Source of the DNA: Oscillospiraceae bacterium
GTDB lineage: Bacteria > Bacillota > Clostridia > Oscillospirales > Ruminococcaceae
Length of the DNA: 64,000 nucleotides
Reading direction: 5' to 3'
Assembly: GCA_021203065.1 (NCBI GenBank)
Contig: JAJQBX010000021.1
Location: forward strand, 62,001 to 126,000
A program made the position numbers and the translations under genes. Positions 7,711 through 16,560 of this stretch are shown one piece after another. Below the pieces are notes generated by a model that worked only from the letters and a program-made list of their open reading frames with translations, had not been told where the DNA came from and did not search any database. How positions within the stretch are numbered: the stretch's first letter is position 1; every line of letters begins with the position of its first letter.

Positions 7711-9612
7711 ATGATTACAGATTTCAATCAGAGAAGAATGACAAACCACACAGTATATAGAACCGCCATCTATCTGCGCCTTTCTCGTGATGATGGAGAC
7801 AAAAACGAGAGCGATTCTATTTCCAACCAGAGAAAACTTATCTTGGACTACATCGAAAACAAGCCAGAGTTTTGTTTGGTAGATGAGTATGTTGATGACG
7901 GCTACTCTGGTTCCAATTTTGAAAGACCCGCATGGAAGCAACTCTATGAAGATTTGGAATGCGGTGCTGTCAACTGCATAGTCGTAAAAGATCTCTCCCG
8001 CTTCGGTAGAAACTATATAGAAGTCGGCAGATACCTCCAGATGATTTTTCCTGTTTTAGGTGTCCGACTTATCGCCATCAATGATAATTTTGACACGCTG
8101 AACGGATGGCAGAACGGCGACGCTCTTACCGTGCCAATGAAGAACCTCATCAACGACATCTACTGTAAGGACATCTCAAAGAAAATTACAACTCAACTTG
8201 AAGTTATGAGAAGACGTGGCGAGTGTGTATCGCCCTGCGTTCCATATGGGTACAAGAAAAATCCTAAGGATCACTCCAAAATCATTGTTGACGAAACCGT
8301 AGCAGGCAATGTGAAGCAGATTTTTGTGTGGAAGTTAGAGGGGTATAGTGACAATGCTATTGCAGACAAGTTAAACGAACAAGGCATCCTGTCTCCGTAT
8401 GAATATCAGGCATCCGTTGGCGTTCATGTGTCGGGAAATTTCAAGAAATCGGACAAGGCACAATGGGGCAGAAGATGCATATATAACATTCTACATAATG
8501 AATGGTATAAGGGCACCATGGTGCAAGGTAAGCAAAAGAAGCTCAATCATCGTTCCAAAGAAAGATTGCTTTTGCCAAAAGAGAAGTGGACGAGAGTCGA
8601 AGGAACTCATGAAGCTATTATTGAATCGGAACTTTTTGACATGATTCAAGAAATTATGGAGAAGGAAACGAGAATAGCTGGTGGTAAAACACAAGTGGAA
8701 CTACTCTCTGGTTTTTTATTCTGCGGGGAATGTGGAAGACAACTTACAATTCAGCCTTCATACAAGAATGGCAAGAAGTACAATTACTACACTTGTAAAG
8801 ATTGCAGAGATGATGGCAGAAAGACAAAATGTGTGAGTGAGCAGAAGGCATACAAAGCGATTCTCAATGCCATCCGCAAAATGGCGGAAATTGCTGTTAG
8901 AATGGAGAAGCTTATAAACGAAGCCGATGCATTGCCCGAACAGAGTAGGGAGGTAGCTCGTCTCGAAGGTCAACTTGTTCAGCTCCAAGAAGAGATGGAC
9001 AGATACGCTCGAATCAAGAGCGGACTGTATGAAGACTACAAAGCCGGCATACTGAGCAGAGAAGAGTATACGGACTATACTCAAATGTACTCGAGCAAGA
9101 TTAATTCAGCGAGAGATGCAATGCGAAATGTAGCAGAAGAACGCAGACGAGCGATTGCTAATTTCGAAGAAGCCAAGTGTAAGAGCTTCATCAAAGAGCA
9201 CAAGGAACTTAAGCTGATGAGAATCTATAGGGACGAGCAGGTCGAGATTATTAAAACCAGCGACGAAGACAAAGAGAAAGGAAAAAGACAGCCTCGCTCT
9301 GCTGAGGGCAATGATGCTTGGAAGAAGCTTCTTACTGACACTGAAACGTCAGCTATAGATGTGGTCGTAATCTATGCCGCAAGAACCGTTGCACCGACCC
9401 TTTCAGAACTCAGGCATGTAATCCAGAATTACTTCGTTCCTTGTGGCATTCGCTTTATTGATGTTGAGGCAGAATTCGATACAGCTGATGGTGACGTTGA
9501 AGCCTACTTGAAGAAAAAGAATAGCGACTTCAGATACACAGTAAAGCACAAGCCCCACAAGAAGTATAGAGACAGAAAGAGGAAAACAACATGGGACGAA
9601 GAGACCGAGTAG
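7711..9612 (+). CDS. Large serine recombinase 1 (with degenerate second resolvase-like domain)
   Basis: 633 residues from ATG 7711, chosen for GAGAGGAG 7 bases upstream. Residues about 10-150 are the resolvase catalytic domain, with the nucleophile Ser in SDSISNQR and the KDLSRFGRNY motif. A Recombinase domain follows, then a zinc ribbon (FCGECGR ... CKDC) near residue 340 and a coiled coil to about 490. Such enzymes cut and rejoin att sites by a Ser-DNA link. Unusually, the C-terminal ~130 residues repeat part of a resolvase fold: VVVIYAARTVAPTLSELRH, then GIRFIDVEAEFDTADG, which align with VVKDLSRFGRN and GVRLIAINDNFDTLNG of its own N-terminus but lack the active-site residues. Overlaps recombinase 2 by 22 bases. 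Confidence 0.9.
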   Translation: MITDFNQRRMTNHTVYRTAIYLRLSRDDGDKNESDSISNQRKLILDYIENKPEFCLVDEYVDDGYSGSNFERPAWKQLYEDLECGAVNCIVVKDLSRFGRNYIEVGRYLQMIFPVLGVRLIAINDNFDTLNGWQNGDALTVPMKNLINDIYCKDISKKITTQLEVMRRRGECVSPCVPYGYKKNPKDHSKIIVDETVAGNVKQIFVWKLEGYSDNAIADKLNEQGILSPYEYQASVGVHVSGNFKKSDKAQWGRRCIYNILHNEWYKGTMVQGKQKKLNHRSKERLLLPKEKWTRVEGTHEAIIESELFDMIQEIMEKETRIAGGKTQVELLSGFLFCGECGRQLTIQPSYKNGKKYNYYTCKDCRDDGRKTKCVSEQKAYKAILNAIRKMAEIAVRMEKLINEADALPEQSREVARLEGQLVQLQEEMDRYARIKSGLYEDYKAGILSREEYTDYTQMYSSKINSARDAMRNVAEERRRAIANFEEAKCKSFIKEHKELKLMRIYRDEQVEIIKTSDEDKEKGKRQPRSAEGNDAWKKLLTDTETSAIDVVVIYAARTVAPTLSELRHVIQNYFVPCGIRFIDVEAEFDTADGDVEAYLKKKNSDFRYTVKHKPHKKYRDRKRKTTWDEETE

Positions 9613-11297
9613 CGCAGTCTACGGAAAGATATTTAAAACGAACCCATACAACAGAATGGAAGACTGCTCTTTATGCAAGACTGTCCGATGAGAACAATGG
9701 ATTTGAGGATGATAGGTCACTTCAAAACCAAATAATGTATCTTGAAGAGTACATAGATAAACATCCTGACTTAGCTCTTGCAGACCGCTATGTGGACAAC
9801 GGCAGAAGTGGCATGAACTTTGAAAGAGCCGAGTTCCAGCGGATGATGGAAGATGTGAAAGACGGGAAGATTAATTGTATCGTCGTCAAGGATTTGTCCC
9901 GCTTCGGTAGAAACCACATAGAGGCAGGATATTACCTTGAAACCATCTTCCCTCAATTAGATATTCGCTTCATTTCCATCAACGACAATTTTGACAGTAT
10001 GGACGAATCGAAAAAAGACGGCATGATGGTGCCCCTAAAAAACATGATAAACGAAATGTATGCCAAGGACACCCAGCGAAAAGTTCTGGCAACACTCAGG
10101 GCTCAAGAAAGTAGGAATCAGAAATCCTTCACAGCAGCCCCATACGGTTATATAATCGACCCCGAATGTAAATACCATCTGCTTCCTGACCCAGAGACTG
10201 CGGATTATGTCCGACTGATCTTCAGTCTGAAAGCAGGAGGACTTGGACTGACAGCGATTGCAAATCGATTGAATCAGATAGGAGCTCCTACACCTCTTGA
10301 GCATATGAAGTCGCAAGGAAAGTATACGAATGTGCAAAACGGAGCTAAGTGGAATCACAAACTCTTGTATAGGATTATTGAAAATCGCACCTACACTGGA
10401 GCTACTGTTTACAACACTATGGGAAAAGGCGAGTATAAAGTTATTCCTAACACTCACGAAGCATTGGCGGATGAAGCAATATTTGAATCAATCAGCACAG
10501 AAATGGCTGAACGTAGCAAAATAAAGAAAGAAGAATTAAAGAAGGGCAGATCAAGAGCGGAGAAATATCCAAATATCCTGAAAGGCGTTTTCTATTGCGG
10601 AGACTGTGGCAGAGCTATGTTTTTAGATAAGACGGGTTTTACCAGAGTACTCAGAAATTTTAGGTATCGTTGCAGTAGCTACAACGATTACAAAAAAGAT
10701 GACGAAGGAGCACCACCTTGTGCGATAACAATTCATAGCGTTTCTGATCATACCGTCTACAAGTTTGTTCTTGACCAAATTCGTCTGCAACTCAAAGCCG
10801 GTTTGGAATTAGAAAAACTCGAAACTCTTCTTCAAGCAGAGACAAAGAAGAAAAAGAAAGAATCGGACGCTCAGAAAGCTCAGGAGGCAAGCATTAAGCA
10901 AAAGCTCAGAAAGCTCTATGAGGATTATGCCGATAAGATAATTACAGAAGAAGAGTACCTTGAAATTCGTGCGACTTACTTGGAGAAGCTTAAAGCTATC
11001 CAGGAACAGCCTCAATCGAGTGATACAGATTTATGGTTGGAGCTAAAGAAAAAGCTGTTTGGGGAAGAACTGGGTAGCGAAACTGTGGGAACGGTACAGC
11101 TCACCGAGCATTCGAGTGTTGAGATAGTGGCAGATGATGAGCCAGACATGGTTGAACGGCTTTTGAGAAAAGGCTTGACGAGAGAACTAGTCGAAGCAAT
11201 GGTTGAAAGGCTGGAATACAGCGTTGATGGTAGCTTTTTTATCAAGTTCAAATGTGAGGACTATGTAGAAAAGTTATTGACTATGAAAGGAGAGTGA
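9591..11297 (+). CDS. Large serine recombinase 2
   Basis: 568 residues. Catalytic resolvase domain at about 20-165 with the nucleophile Ser in DRSLQNQ and VVKDLSRFGRNHIEAG; Recombinase domain with PYGYIID and KWNHKLLYRIIENRTYTG; zinc ribbon FYCGDCGRAMF with later Cys residues (about 335-380); Lys/Glu-rich coiled coil about 405-470; and a C-terminal LTRELVEAMVERLEYS segment typical of the family end. Start ATG 9591 lies inside the end of recombinase 1, so the two are translationally coupled. Complete and apparently functional; its specific task (integration, excision or heteromer partner) cannot be read from the sequence. Confidence 0.9.
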   Translation: MGRRDRVAQSTERYLKRTHTTEWKTALYARLSDENNGFEDDRSLQNQIMYLEEYIDKHPDLALADRYVDNGRSGMNFERAEFQRMMEDVKDGKINCIVVKDLSRFGRNHIEAGYYLETIFPQLDIRFISINDNFDSMDESKKDGMMVPLKNMINEMYAKDTQRKVLATLRAQESRNQKSFTAAPYGYIIDPECKYHLLPDPETADYVRLIFSLKAGGLGLTAIANRLNQIGAPTPLEHMKSQGKYTNVQNGAKWNHKLLYRIIENRTYTGATVYNTMGKGEYKVIPNTHEALADEAIFESISTEMAERSKIKKEELKKGRSRAEKYPNILKGVFYCGDCGRAMFLDKTGFTRVLRNFRYRCSSYNDYKKDDEGAPPCAITIHSVSDHTVYKFVLDQIRLQLKAGLELEKLETLLQAETKKKKKESDAQKAQEASIKQKLRKLYEDYADKIITEEEYLEIRATYLEKLKAIQEQPQSSDTDLWLELKKKLFGEELGSETVGTVQLTEHSSVEIVADDEPDMVERLLRKGLTRELVEAMVERLEYSVDGSFFIKFKCEDYVEKLLTMKGE

Positions 11298-11301
11298 CCG
11301 A

Positions 11302-12918
11302 ATGGTCGGTTTGTACATCAGGTTATCTTTTGCGGATGATGACTTAAATGAGCGAAAGCAAGTAAGCGACAGTGTAGAGAATCAGAGAAAGCTCCTGAAC
11401 GAGTATCTTCAGGAACTGCCAGACTTGCGGACAGAGGAGACTGAAGAATTCATCGACGATGGCTACAGTGGCACCAACTTTCAAAGACCAGCATTTCAAA
11501 GAATGCTGGCTCTCATAAAAAAGAGAGTAGTGACCACAGTTATCGTCAAAGATTTTTCTCGCTTCGGTAGAAACTACGTTGAGTGTGCAGACTACTTAGA
11601 AAAGCTGTTTCCGTTCTTAGGTACACGGTTTATCTCTGTTGCAGACAACTATGACAGCGGAAGGCAAAATGAAGACCGGCAGATGGAAGTGGCGATGAAG
11701 AATATAGTCAATTCCTACTACTCGCAGGATCTTTCGCGGAAAGTCATTGCAACTTTAGATATGAAGCGAGAACGTGGAGAGATATTCTTCAACGTGCCGT
11801 TTGGTTACTTCAAAGATGAAAAGCACAAGGGTAAAGTGCTGATTGATGACGAAGCGGCAAAGATCGTGCGGCACATTTTCTCGCTCGCCTGTGAGGGTAG
11901 ACAACTTGGCGACATAGCTAAAATATTGAATAAGGAGGATGTCCCAACTATCGCTACATACAACGTAGAGCATAACGTAAGTGGCAAGATGACACCCATA
12001 GAAAAAAGCGACTACGCAGCATGGACAAATGCAAAGGTTAGAAATGTTCTGAAGAATGAGTTTTACGCGGGAACATACATCAGCCAACGTAGGAAGCAAG
12101 TAATAGCAGGGATGAAGAAAACCGTTGAAGTCAGAGACCCGATGAAAATCCCAAACAACCATCCCGCAATCGTAGACACGGAGACATTCTGGAAAGCTCA
12201 GGAGATATTTAGAACCAAGAAAGTTAATCCCAATTCCAGCAGACGTTACCCGCTTAAATCCAAAGTGTTTTGTGGCAACTGCGGTTATGCAATGGCTTAT
12301 CATGATAATGTTCATGACGACTGCCTCTTTTATTGCAATCAAGTATTGCAAACAGGGAACAATGTCGGCTGCTCCGAAGACCGTCTTCCAGAGGAACTCC
12401 TCAATGCAAGAGTCTTTACTCAGCTTAAATCCTGGATGATGCTTTTGGAGACAGCTTGCGGAAATGTAGATGAAGCAGAGCAGAAGCGTTGGCAGGGCTT
12501 ACGTTTTCTGAATGATGAAGCAGAAAAGCTGCAAACAGAGTTCAAAGCCCTGCAATCTAAGAAGCTTGAGTTTTACGAAAGCTATAGCGACGGGCAGATT
12601 GATAAAGAAACTTTTGCTGATCAAAAAGAAAAGCTCTCAGCTGAGATTGATTCAATCCGAGATGAGCTGAACAAGCTTCATGAGAAAGAATCCAAGCTCA
12701 GAAAGACCAGAAACCAAAGAAAGCCGGAACTTGATGCCTTGATGGAGAATGTCCGACTTTTCGAGAATGAGACTCATCTTACCTGCACGATGGCGGATGT
12801 TTTTGTGGAGAAAGTTATAGTCTACGACAAGTGGTGTATTGAGATAACTTGGAAGTGTGAGGATTTGGTGGAGAAGGCGTTGAATGAAGCGGGTGAAGTA
12901 GAGGAAATTGTGGGCTGA
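11302..12918 (+). CDS. Large serine recombinase 3
   Basis: 538 residues, 4 bases after recombinase 2, with AAAGGAG 9 bases upstream of the ATG. Catalytic Ser is in SDSVENQR; VIVKDFSRFGRNYVE follows (F replaces the usual L). Recombinase domain with VPFGYFKDEKHKG; zinc ribbon VFCGNCGYAMAYH and a later CNQ/CSE pair (about 325-360); coiled coil about 400-480; C-terminal MADVFVEKVIVYDKWCIEITW. Only about as similar to the two upstream enzymes as members of different subfamilies, so the triplet is not a recent duplication. The three together probably recognise the ends of this element. Confidence 0.9.
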   Translation: MVGLYIRLSFADDDLNERKQVSDSVENQRKLLNEYLQELPDLRTEETEEFIDDGYSGTNFQRPAFQRMLALIKKRVVTTVIVKDFSRFGRNYVECADYLEKLFPFLGTRFISVADNYDSGRQNEDRQMEVAMKNIVNSYYSQDLSRKVIATLDMKRERGEIFFNVPFGYFKDEKHKGKVLIDDEAAKIVRHIFSLACEGRQLGDIAKILNKEDVPTIATYNVEHNVSGKMTPIEKSDYAAWTNAKVRNVLKNEFYAGTYISQRRKQVIAGMKKTVEVRDPMKIPNNHPAIVDTETFWKAQEIFRTKKVNPNSSRRYPLKSKVFCGNCGYAMAYHDNVHDDCLFYCNQVLQTGNNVGCSEDRLPEELLNARVFTQLKSWMMLLETACGNVDEAEQKRWQGLRFLNDEAEKLQTEFKALQSKKLEFYESYSDGQIDKETFADQKEKLSAEIDSIRDELNKLHEKESKLRKTRNQRKPELDALMENVRLFENETHLTCTMADVFVEKVIVYDKWCIEITWKCEDLVEKALNEAGEVEEIVG

Positions 12919-13018
12919 GAACTAATTGAATTTTCTGAAATCATGAGAATGGAGGCGGAAAAAGGTGATAAAAAGCAAGCTACTAATAAAATGTTCTCAA
13001 AACAAGCCAAAAGAAGCC

Positions 13019-13047
13019 TTGATTAAAGGATCGATTTGTGCTAAACT
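13019..13047 (+). promoter_or_regulatory. Promoter of the AlbA-type regulator gene
   Basis: TTGATT, 17-base spacer, TAAACT, about 72 bases before the ATG at 13119. Same layout as the promoter at 5241. Confidence 0.5.
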
Positions 13048-13118
13048 AAATATACGCTAGGTTTTTGCACTCTATTCAATTTATAACAAGATGTGCAACT
13101 TGAAAAGGAGACGTTGCT

Positions 13119-14513
13119 ATGGCACTTATTAACTTAGGACCGGAAACTGAGCAGGTCGAATATAAAAAGTCAATAGGGGAACTAAAGGAAGGCATCATAT
13201 CAATTGTCTCAATCCTTAATAAGCATGGTGCAGGCGAGCTTTATTTTGGCGTCAGAAATGATGGCACCGTCATAGGGCAGGAAATTGGTGAATCTACCTT
13301 AAGAACGGTTAGTCAGGCTATAGGCAATCATATAAAGCCTCCGATATATCCCGAAATTTCTGTAAAAGAATTTGACGATTGCAAGACGGTGTATGTCAAA
13401 TTTCAAGGTGAACGACAGCCATATTTAGCATACGATAAGCCCCGTATCCGTGTTTCGGATGAGGATTTGGTCATGGATCAGGATTTATATGATGACATGC
13501 TCCGCCACAGGGATGACAAGAGAAAGTCGTGGGAAAGTCAGACATCCGCATATACTGTAGAGGATATTGACGAGGAGTCTTTCCAGAAGTATCTGATTAA
13601 GGCTAAAAAGGCTGGCAGAATCACATTTGAAACGGAAGATAAAGAGGCGGTTCTGAAAAAGCTGGATTTGATGAACGGAAAATATCTGCTGAATGCAGGT
13701 GCGGCTCTTTTTTGCGATACAGGCATAAACGAGCTTCAGATGGCAAAGTTTGCAACTGATGAACGACTTACTTTTAATGATATACGTCGGTACACCGGTT
13801 CGATAATAGACTTGGCGGATAAAGCCGAAAAATACATTCTCGATGCGATGGATTGGCGAGCAGAAATCAAAGGTCTTACTCGTGAAGAAATCCCGGAGGT
13901 ACCCGTTGCAGCAATTCGTGAAGCCATAATCAATGCGTTCGGGCACAGAGTTATAGAAGCATCGCAAAGTGTTGAGGTTGCTATCTTCAAAAGTAGAATT
14001 GAAATTTACAACTATGGAGCTTTTCCTGAACAGGTTTCGCCGGAACAGTTTGTCAGCGGAAACGAGAGACCTATTCGTCGGAATCCCTTGATTTGCAAAA
14101 CTCTGTACTTCTCAAAAGATATGGAGACGTTCGCAACGGGATTGAAACGCATCAGTGACTATTGCGTGGAAGCTAATTGCAAATTTGAATTTCAGAAAAA
14201 GCCTTATGGATTTTGCGTAGTGTTCTATAGGCGAGGCAGCTCAGACTTAGGAAGTAATACCCAAGTTGATACCCAAGTCAATACCCAAGTCGTTCCCAAG
14301 TATAATGAAGCGGGTTTATCGGAAAGGGAATTGAAAATCATTGAGTTTTGTTCTTCTCCTCGGCGTAAGGCTGAGATTGCTGAATATCTTGGGCTTAAGT
14401 CTGTAAAGAGCATAAAGTCTGAAATCGATCATTTGCTGAGCCTTGGAGTCTTAGAAAGAACCATTCCAGAAAAACCGAATAGCAGTAAACAACGGTATGT
14501 TGTTCGAAAGTGA
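13119..14513 (+). CDS. AlbA_2/Schlafen-type DNA-binding, ATP-binding protein
   Basis: 464 residues with AAAAGGAG upstream. Residues about 1-125 form the AlbA_2 (Schlafen-like) domain: ETEQVEYKKSIGELKEGI, GELYFGVRNDGTVIG and RIRVSDEDL. Residues about 200-375 are the paired HATPase_c_4-type domain (VAAIREAIINAFGHR, EIYNYGAFPEQVSPEQF). A short tandem repeat of NTQV/DTQV units links to a C-terminal winged-helix segment (RRKAEIAEYLGLKSVKSI). Members are regarded as transcriptional regulators or stress ATPases; the precise role is unknown. It is monocistronic within the mobile element, downstream of the recombinases. The usual HRDY at the HATPase N-box reads GHRV here, so ATP binding may be altered. 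Confidence 0.85.
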   Translation: MALINLGPETEQVEYKKSIGELKEGIISIVSILNKHGAGELYFGVRNDGTVIGQEIGESTLRTVSQAIGNHIKPPIYPEISVKEFDDCKTVYVKFQGERQPYLAYDKPRIRVSDEDLVMDQDLYDDMLRHRDDKRKSWESQTSAYTVEDIDEESFQKYLIKAKKAGRITFETEDKEAVLKKLDLMNGKYLLNAGAALFCDTGINELQMAKFATDERLTFNDIRRYTGSIIDLADKAEKYILDAMDWRAEIKGLTREEIPEVPVAAIREAIINAFGHRVIEASQSVEVAIFKSRIEIYNYGAFPEQVSPEQFVSGNERPIRRNPLICKTLYFSKDMETFATGLKRISDYCVEANCKFEFQKKPYGFCVVFYRRGSSDLGSNTQVDTQVNTQVVPKYNEAGLSERELKIIEFCSSPRRKAEIAEYLGLKSVKSIKSEIDHLLSLGVLERTIPEKPNSSKQRYVVRK

Positions 14514-14636
14514 GCAATAGTAGGCTTGGCTGATGAGCTTGGCTCTGGCATGAAGAAGACATAGAGAATTAGTCCGGCTGGCACACCTCACGCCATAATA
14601 TGAACTCTCCACCGGGCTATTTTCCGTATAAACCAC

Positions 14637-14673
14637 AACCGCACCTGGACATCAAATTCAAGTGCGGTTTTGC
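14637..14673 (+). terminator. Terminator between convergent AlbA-type and XRE genes
   Basis: AACCGCAC pairs with GTGCGGTT across a 17-base loop, followed by TTGCTT on the plus strand. It serves the AlbA-type gene; the XRE gene ends 34 bases further on the other strand. Confidence 0.7.
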
Positions 14674-14706
14674 TTATGCAGGATGTTGTTATATGTTCCT
14701 ATGTAG

Positions 14707-15048
14707 TCAGATACCCTGTGCCGAAAGAATCTCCTTCAGCACTTTTGCCATCTGCGTGAGAATGTACTCCTCAGTTTCATTGCAATCCAGCAGCAACTGA
14801 TGCAACTCACTGTCTGCAGTGGAAACCGAGTGTTCCAAACAATCTACAAGAATATCATCAGCTGAAACTCCAAGCGAGTTCGCAATTTTTATTAGCGAAT
14901 CCACTCCCAGCCCTGCCTTGTTATTTTCAACCATACTGATAAACTCTCTCGAAAGGTTAGCCCTTTCTGCAAGCTTTTCCTGTGAGATCCCTTTCTGCCT
15001 CCGCAAATATCCGATACGATGCCCAAGCGTTATGTAATCAATTGTCAT
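14707..15048 (-). CDS. XRE-family helix-turn-helix repressor
   Basis: 113 residues with GAGGAGG upstream of the ATG. Residues about 7-65 are a Cro/CI-type HTH (LGHRIGYLRRQKGISQEKLAERANLSREFISMVENNKAG, given here only in outline: ISQEKLAERA is helix 2 and NLSREFISMVE the recognition helix). The C-terminal half is helical and probably dimerises. It is divergent from the gene at 15215, with an inverted repeat in between that is a good candidate for its own operator, so it probably represses both directions. Confidence 0.85.
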   Translation of the reverse strand: MTIDYITLGHRIGYLRRQKGISQEKLAERANLSREFISMVENNKAGLGVDSLIKIANSLGVSADDILVDCLEHSVSTADSELHQLLLDCNETEEYILTQMAKVLKEILSAQGI

Positions 15049-15130
15049 GAATTTTTCCTCCTCTAGTTCATGCCCTGCATAAGCATTCTATTATAGCAAG
15101 CAGAGCTGACATTGGAGACGTTGCGAAGCT

Positions 15131-15165
15131 AAGTTCACATTTTTCGCCTCATGTGAAGTGAACTT
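15131..15165. promoter_or_regulatory. Candidate XRE operator (inverted repeat)
   Basis: AAGTTCAC at 15131-15138 and its exact complement GTGAACTT at 15158-15165 flank an inner ATGTGAA/TTCACAT pairing. It sits in the 166-base gap between the divergent XRE gene and the gene at 15215. Confidence 0.6.
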
Positions 15166-15214
15166 CATAGCTGATTTGTCGAAAAAGCAGTAAAATAGGG
15201 GAGAGGTGAGCGCA

Positions 15215-15850
15215 GTGAACGATTTAGATGATGCAATAAGAGGCTATTTTGGGCAGGTGGAGGTAATTGCAGAGCTTTTCAATCGCTTCGTGTTAGATGA
15301 GAACATAAATCCGTCAGGAATGTCTCCAGTAGACAAAACGCCTATTTTCAATAAGCTCAAAGATTACGGCAGTAAGCTGACCTTGGAGAATTTTCAGCAT
15401 AAATATAGAAATCTATTTTTGATGAAGACAGAAAATCTTTATTGTGCACTGTTGGTAGAAACAGAAGTGAGCAATACGTTGCCTATAAAGTTGTGTTTGT
15501 TTGAGAACGGATTGTATGCAACGCAGATAGAAACGTGGAATTGTTTGGACGACGGCGGGATGTTGCCTTGCGTAATGGCTGTATTGCATTTAAGCACAGA
15601 GCATTGCCGTTTGCGTGAAACGGCAAATGAGTCTCCATATGATTACAGTTTTTATATAATAGAGCTCGCAAACATCTCTGATGACACGATAGCTGAGCAG
15701 TCTGAAGACTTGGGCGGAGTGTTGAAGTTTGTAAAGATCAGCAATGATGCTGTGAAGAGGCAAGAGTTTCTTTCAGGTGAAGCATATGCTCTGATGGGAG
15801 ATTCAGCGAAAAGGCTTGTTCAATGCTTTTCGAATCATGTGAGCACATAA
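15215..15850 (+). CDS. Unknown protein, possibly Rpn/transposase-like
   Basis: 211 residues from GTG 15215, preferred to GTG 15206 because GGGGAGAGG ends at 15205. No signal or membrane segments. The layout (N-terminal helix, central beta stretch CALLVETEVSN, late ELANISDD and a LGGVLKFVKIS motif) recalls the Rpn/PD-(D/E)XK transposase-like family, whose members often end with such a segment, but I see no clear D...ExQ/ExK. This is a weak resemblance. Divergent from the XRE gene and probably controlled by it. TAAAAT at 15191 may be its -10 element. Confidence 0.55.
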   Translation: MNDLDDAIRGYFGQVEVIAELFNRFVLDENINPSGMSPVDKTPIFNKLKDYGSKLTLENFQHKYRNLFLMKTENLYCALLVETEVSNTLPIKLCLFENGLYATQIETWNCLDDGGMLPCVMAVLHLSTEHCRLRETANESPYDYSFYIIELANISDDTIAEQSEDLGGVLKFVKISNDAVKRQEFLSGEAYALMGDSAKRLVQCFSNHVST

Positions 15851-15923
15851 TAATGATGAAAAGAAATAGATGTGTCAGTGCCGAAGCGCGGGATGAGACT
15901 GAGCAGAAAAAGAACAATTCGAT

Positions 15924-15957
15924 AGTGGCGGAGTTCCTGTGAACCCGCCACTTTTTT
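15924..15957 (+). terminator. Rho-independent terminator
   Basis: AGTGGCGG pairs with CCGCCACT over a 13-base loop, followed by a T run (CTTTTTTG). It ends the transcript of the gene at 15215. Confidence 0.85.
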
Positions 15958-16037
15958 GTCTGTATGCTGGCACTTGCCCACAATTCCTTGCCGCATACCC
16001 CCTTAAAAATTTGTATACCTTATTCCCCACAAATGAC

Positions 16038-16066
16038 TGGCTATTTCTTTGTAAAGACGGTAATAT
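16038..16066 (+). promoter_or_regulatory. Promoter of small accessory gene, twin of the recombinase promoter
   Basis: TGGCTA, 17-base spacer, TAATAT, 45 bases before the ATG at 16112. Positions 16056-16068 repeat the recombinase promoter segment GACGGTAATATGT exactly. Confidence 0.5.
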
Positions 16067-16111
16067 GTTTATGCTGAACAGGCAAAACCAAAACGAAAGG
16101 AATATCAATCA

Positions 16112-16354
16112 ATGAACAAGATAACATTCAACCCGAATGACTTGAAAGGGATACAGAACCTCATGAAGACCTATGGTAATTCACCAGAACCGTTTTGTGG
16201 CAAGAACGAGAGCGGAGAATCAGCAACAATATCTGTTCTTCCAGATAGAATTACCGTTGTGACCACGCAAAGCAATGGGTGGAGCAGAATAAGCACCTAC
16301 TACAGCGATGGCACTGTGAAAGAGACCTACGAAAAGCGAATGCGAGATGCCTAA
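16112..16354 (+). CDS. Small accessory protein of the mobile element, unknown
   Basis: 80 residues with AAAGGAAT upstream of the ATG. Beta-rich and soluble, ending in KETYEKRMRDA. No family recognised. It shares its promoter with the recombinase operon, so it may be expressed when the element moves. A GCCCTC/GAGGGC hairpin follows 42 bases after the stop. Confidence 0.6.
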   Translation: MNKITFNPNDLKGIQNLMKTYGNSPEPFCGKNESGESATISVLPDRITVVTTQSNGWSRISTYYSDGTVKETYEKRMRDA

Positions 16355-16395
16355 AATGCATGAGATTCTCAGTCGAATTTAATCACGATACCAAC

Positions 16396-16411
16396 GCCCT
16401 CTTCGGAGGGC
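16396..16411 (+). terminator. Short hairpin after the last accessory gene
   Basis: GCCCTCTTCGGAGGGC is a perfect stem with a UUCG-like tight loop, followed by ATATTATTT. Weak T run, but its place suits a terminator. The element probably ends between here and about 16560; no clear att duplication can be seen within the window. Confidence 0.5.
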
Positions 16412-16560
16412 ATATTATTTGCCTATTTTTAGGCTACTATGGAAAGCTAATGATAATATGTACAAAAAGTTTGTTCTGCCTCTCTGAATTCACTCCCTCC
16501 CACGCTATTGCAACAAAAACCGCTGTGGAAGAGCGAACGAAGAGACAGGATGGAAGCATA

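Noticed and set aside
14257-14300. Short direct repeats (ATACCCAAGT units) as a possible CRISPR or iteron
   Set aside because: They are in frame inside the AlbA-type gene and code for a NTQV/DTQV linker common in that family.
15853-15942. 29-codon frame after the gene at 15215
   Set aside because: No ribosome site, and its end lies in the terminator stem.
16279-16560. N-terminal extension of the glycosyltransferase frame
   Set aside because: The extension overlaps the end of another gene and a hairpin, and lacks features of the family; TTG 16561 is a better start.
5200-16560. Clear att direct repeats bounding the mobile element
   Set aside because: No convincing pair was found; the left end lies outside the window and serine recombinase cores are very short.
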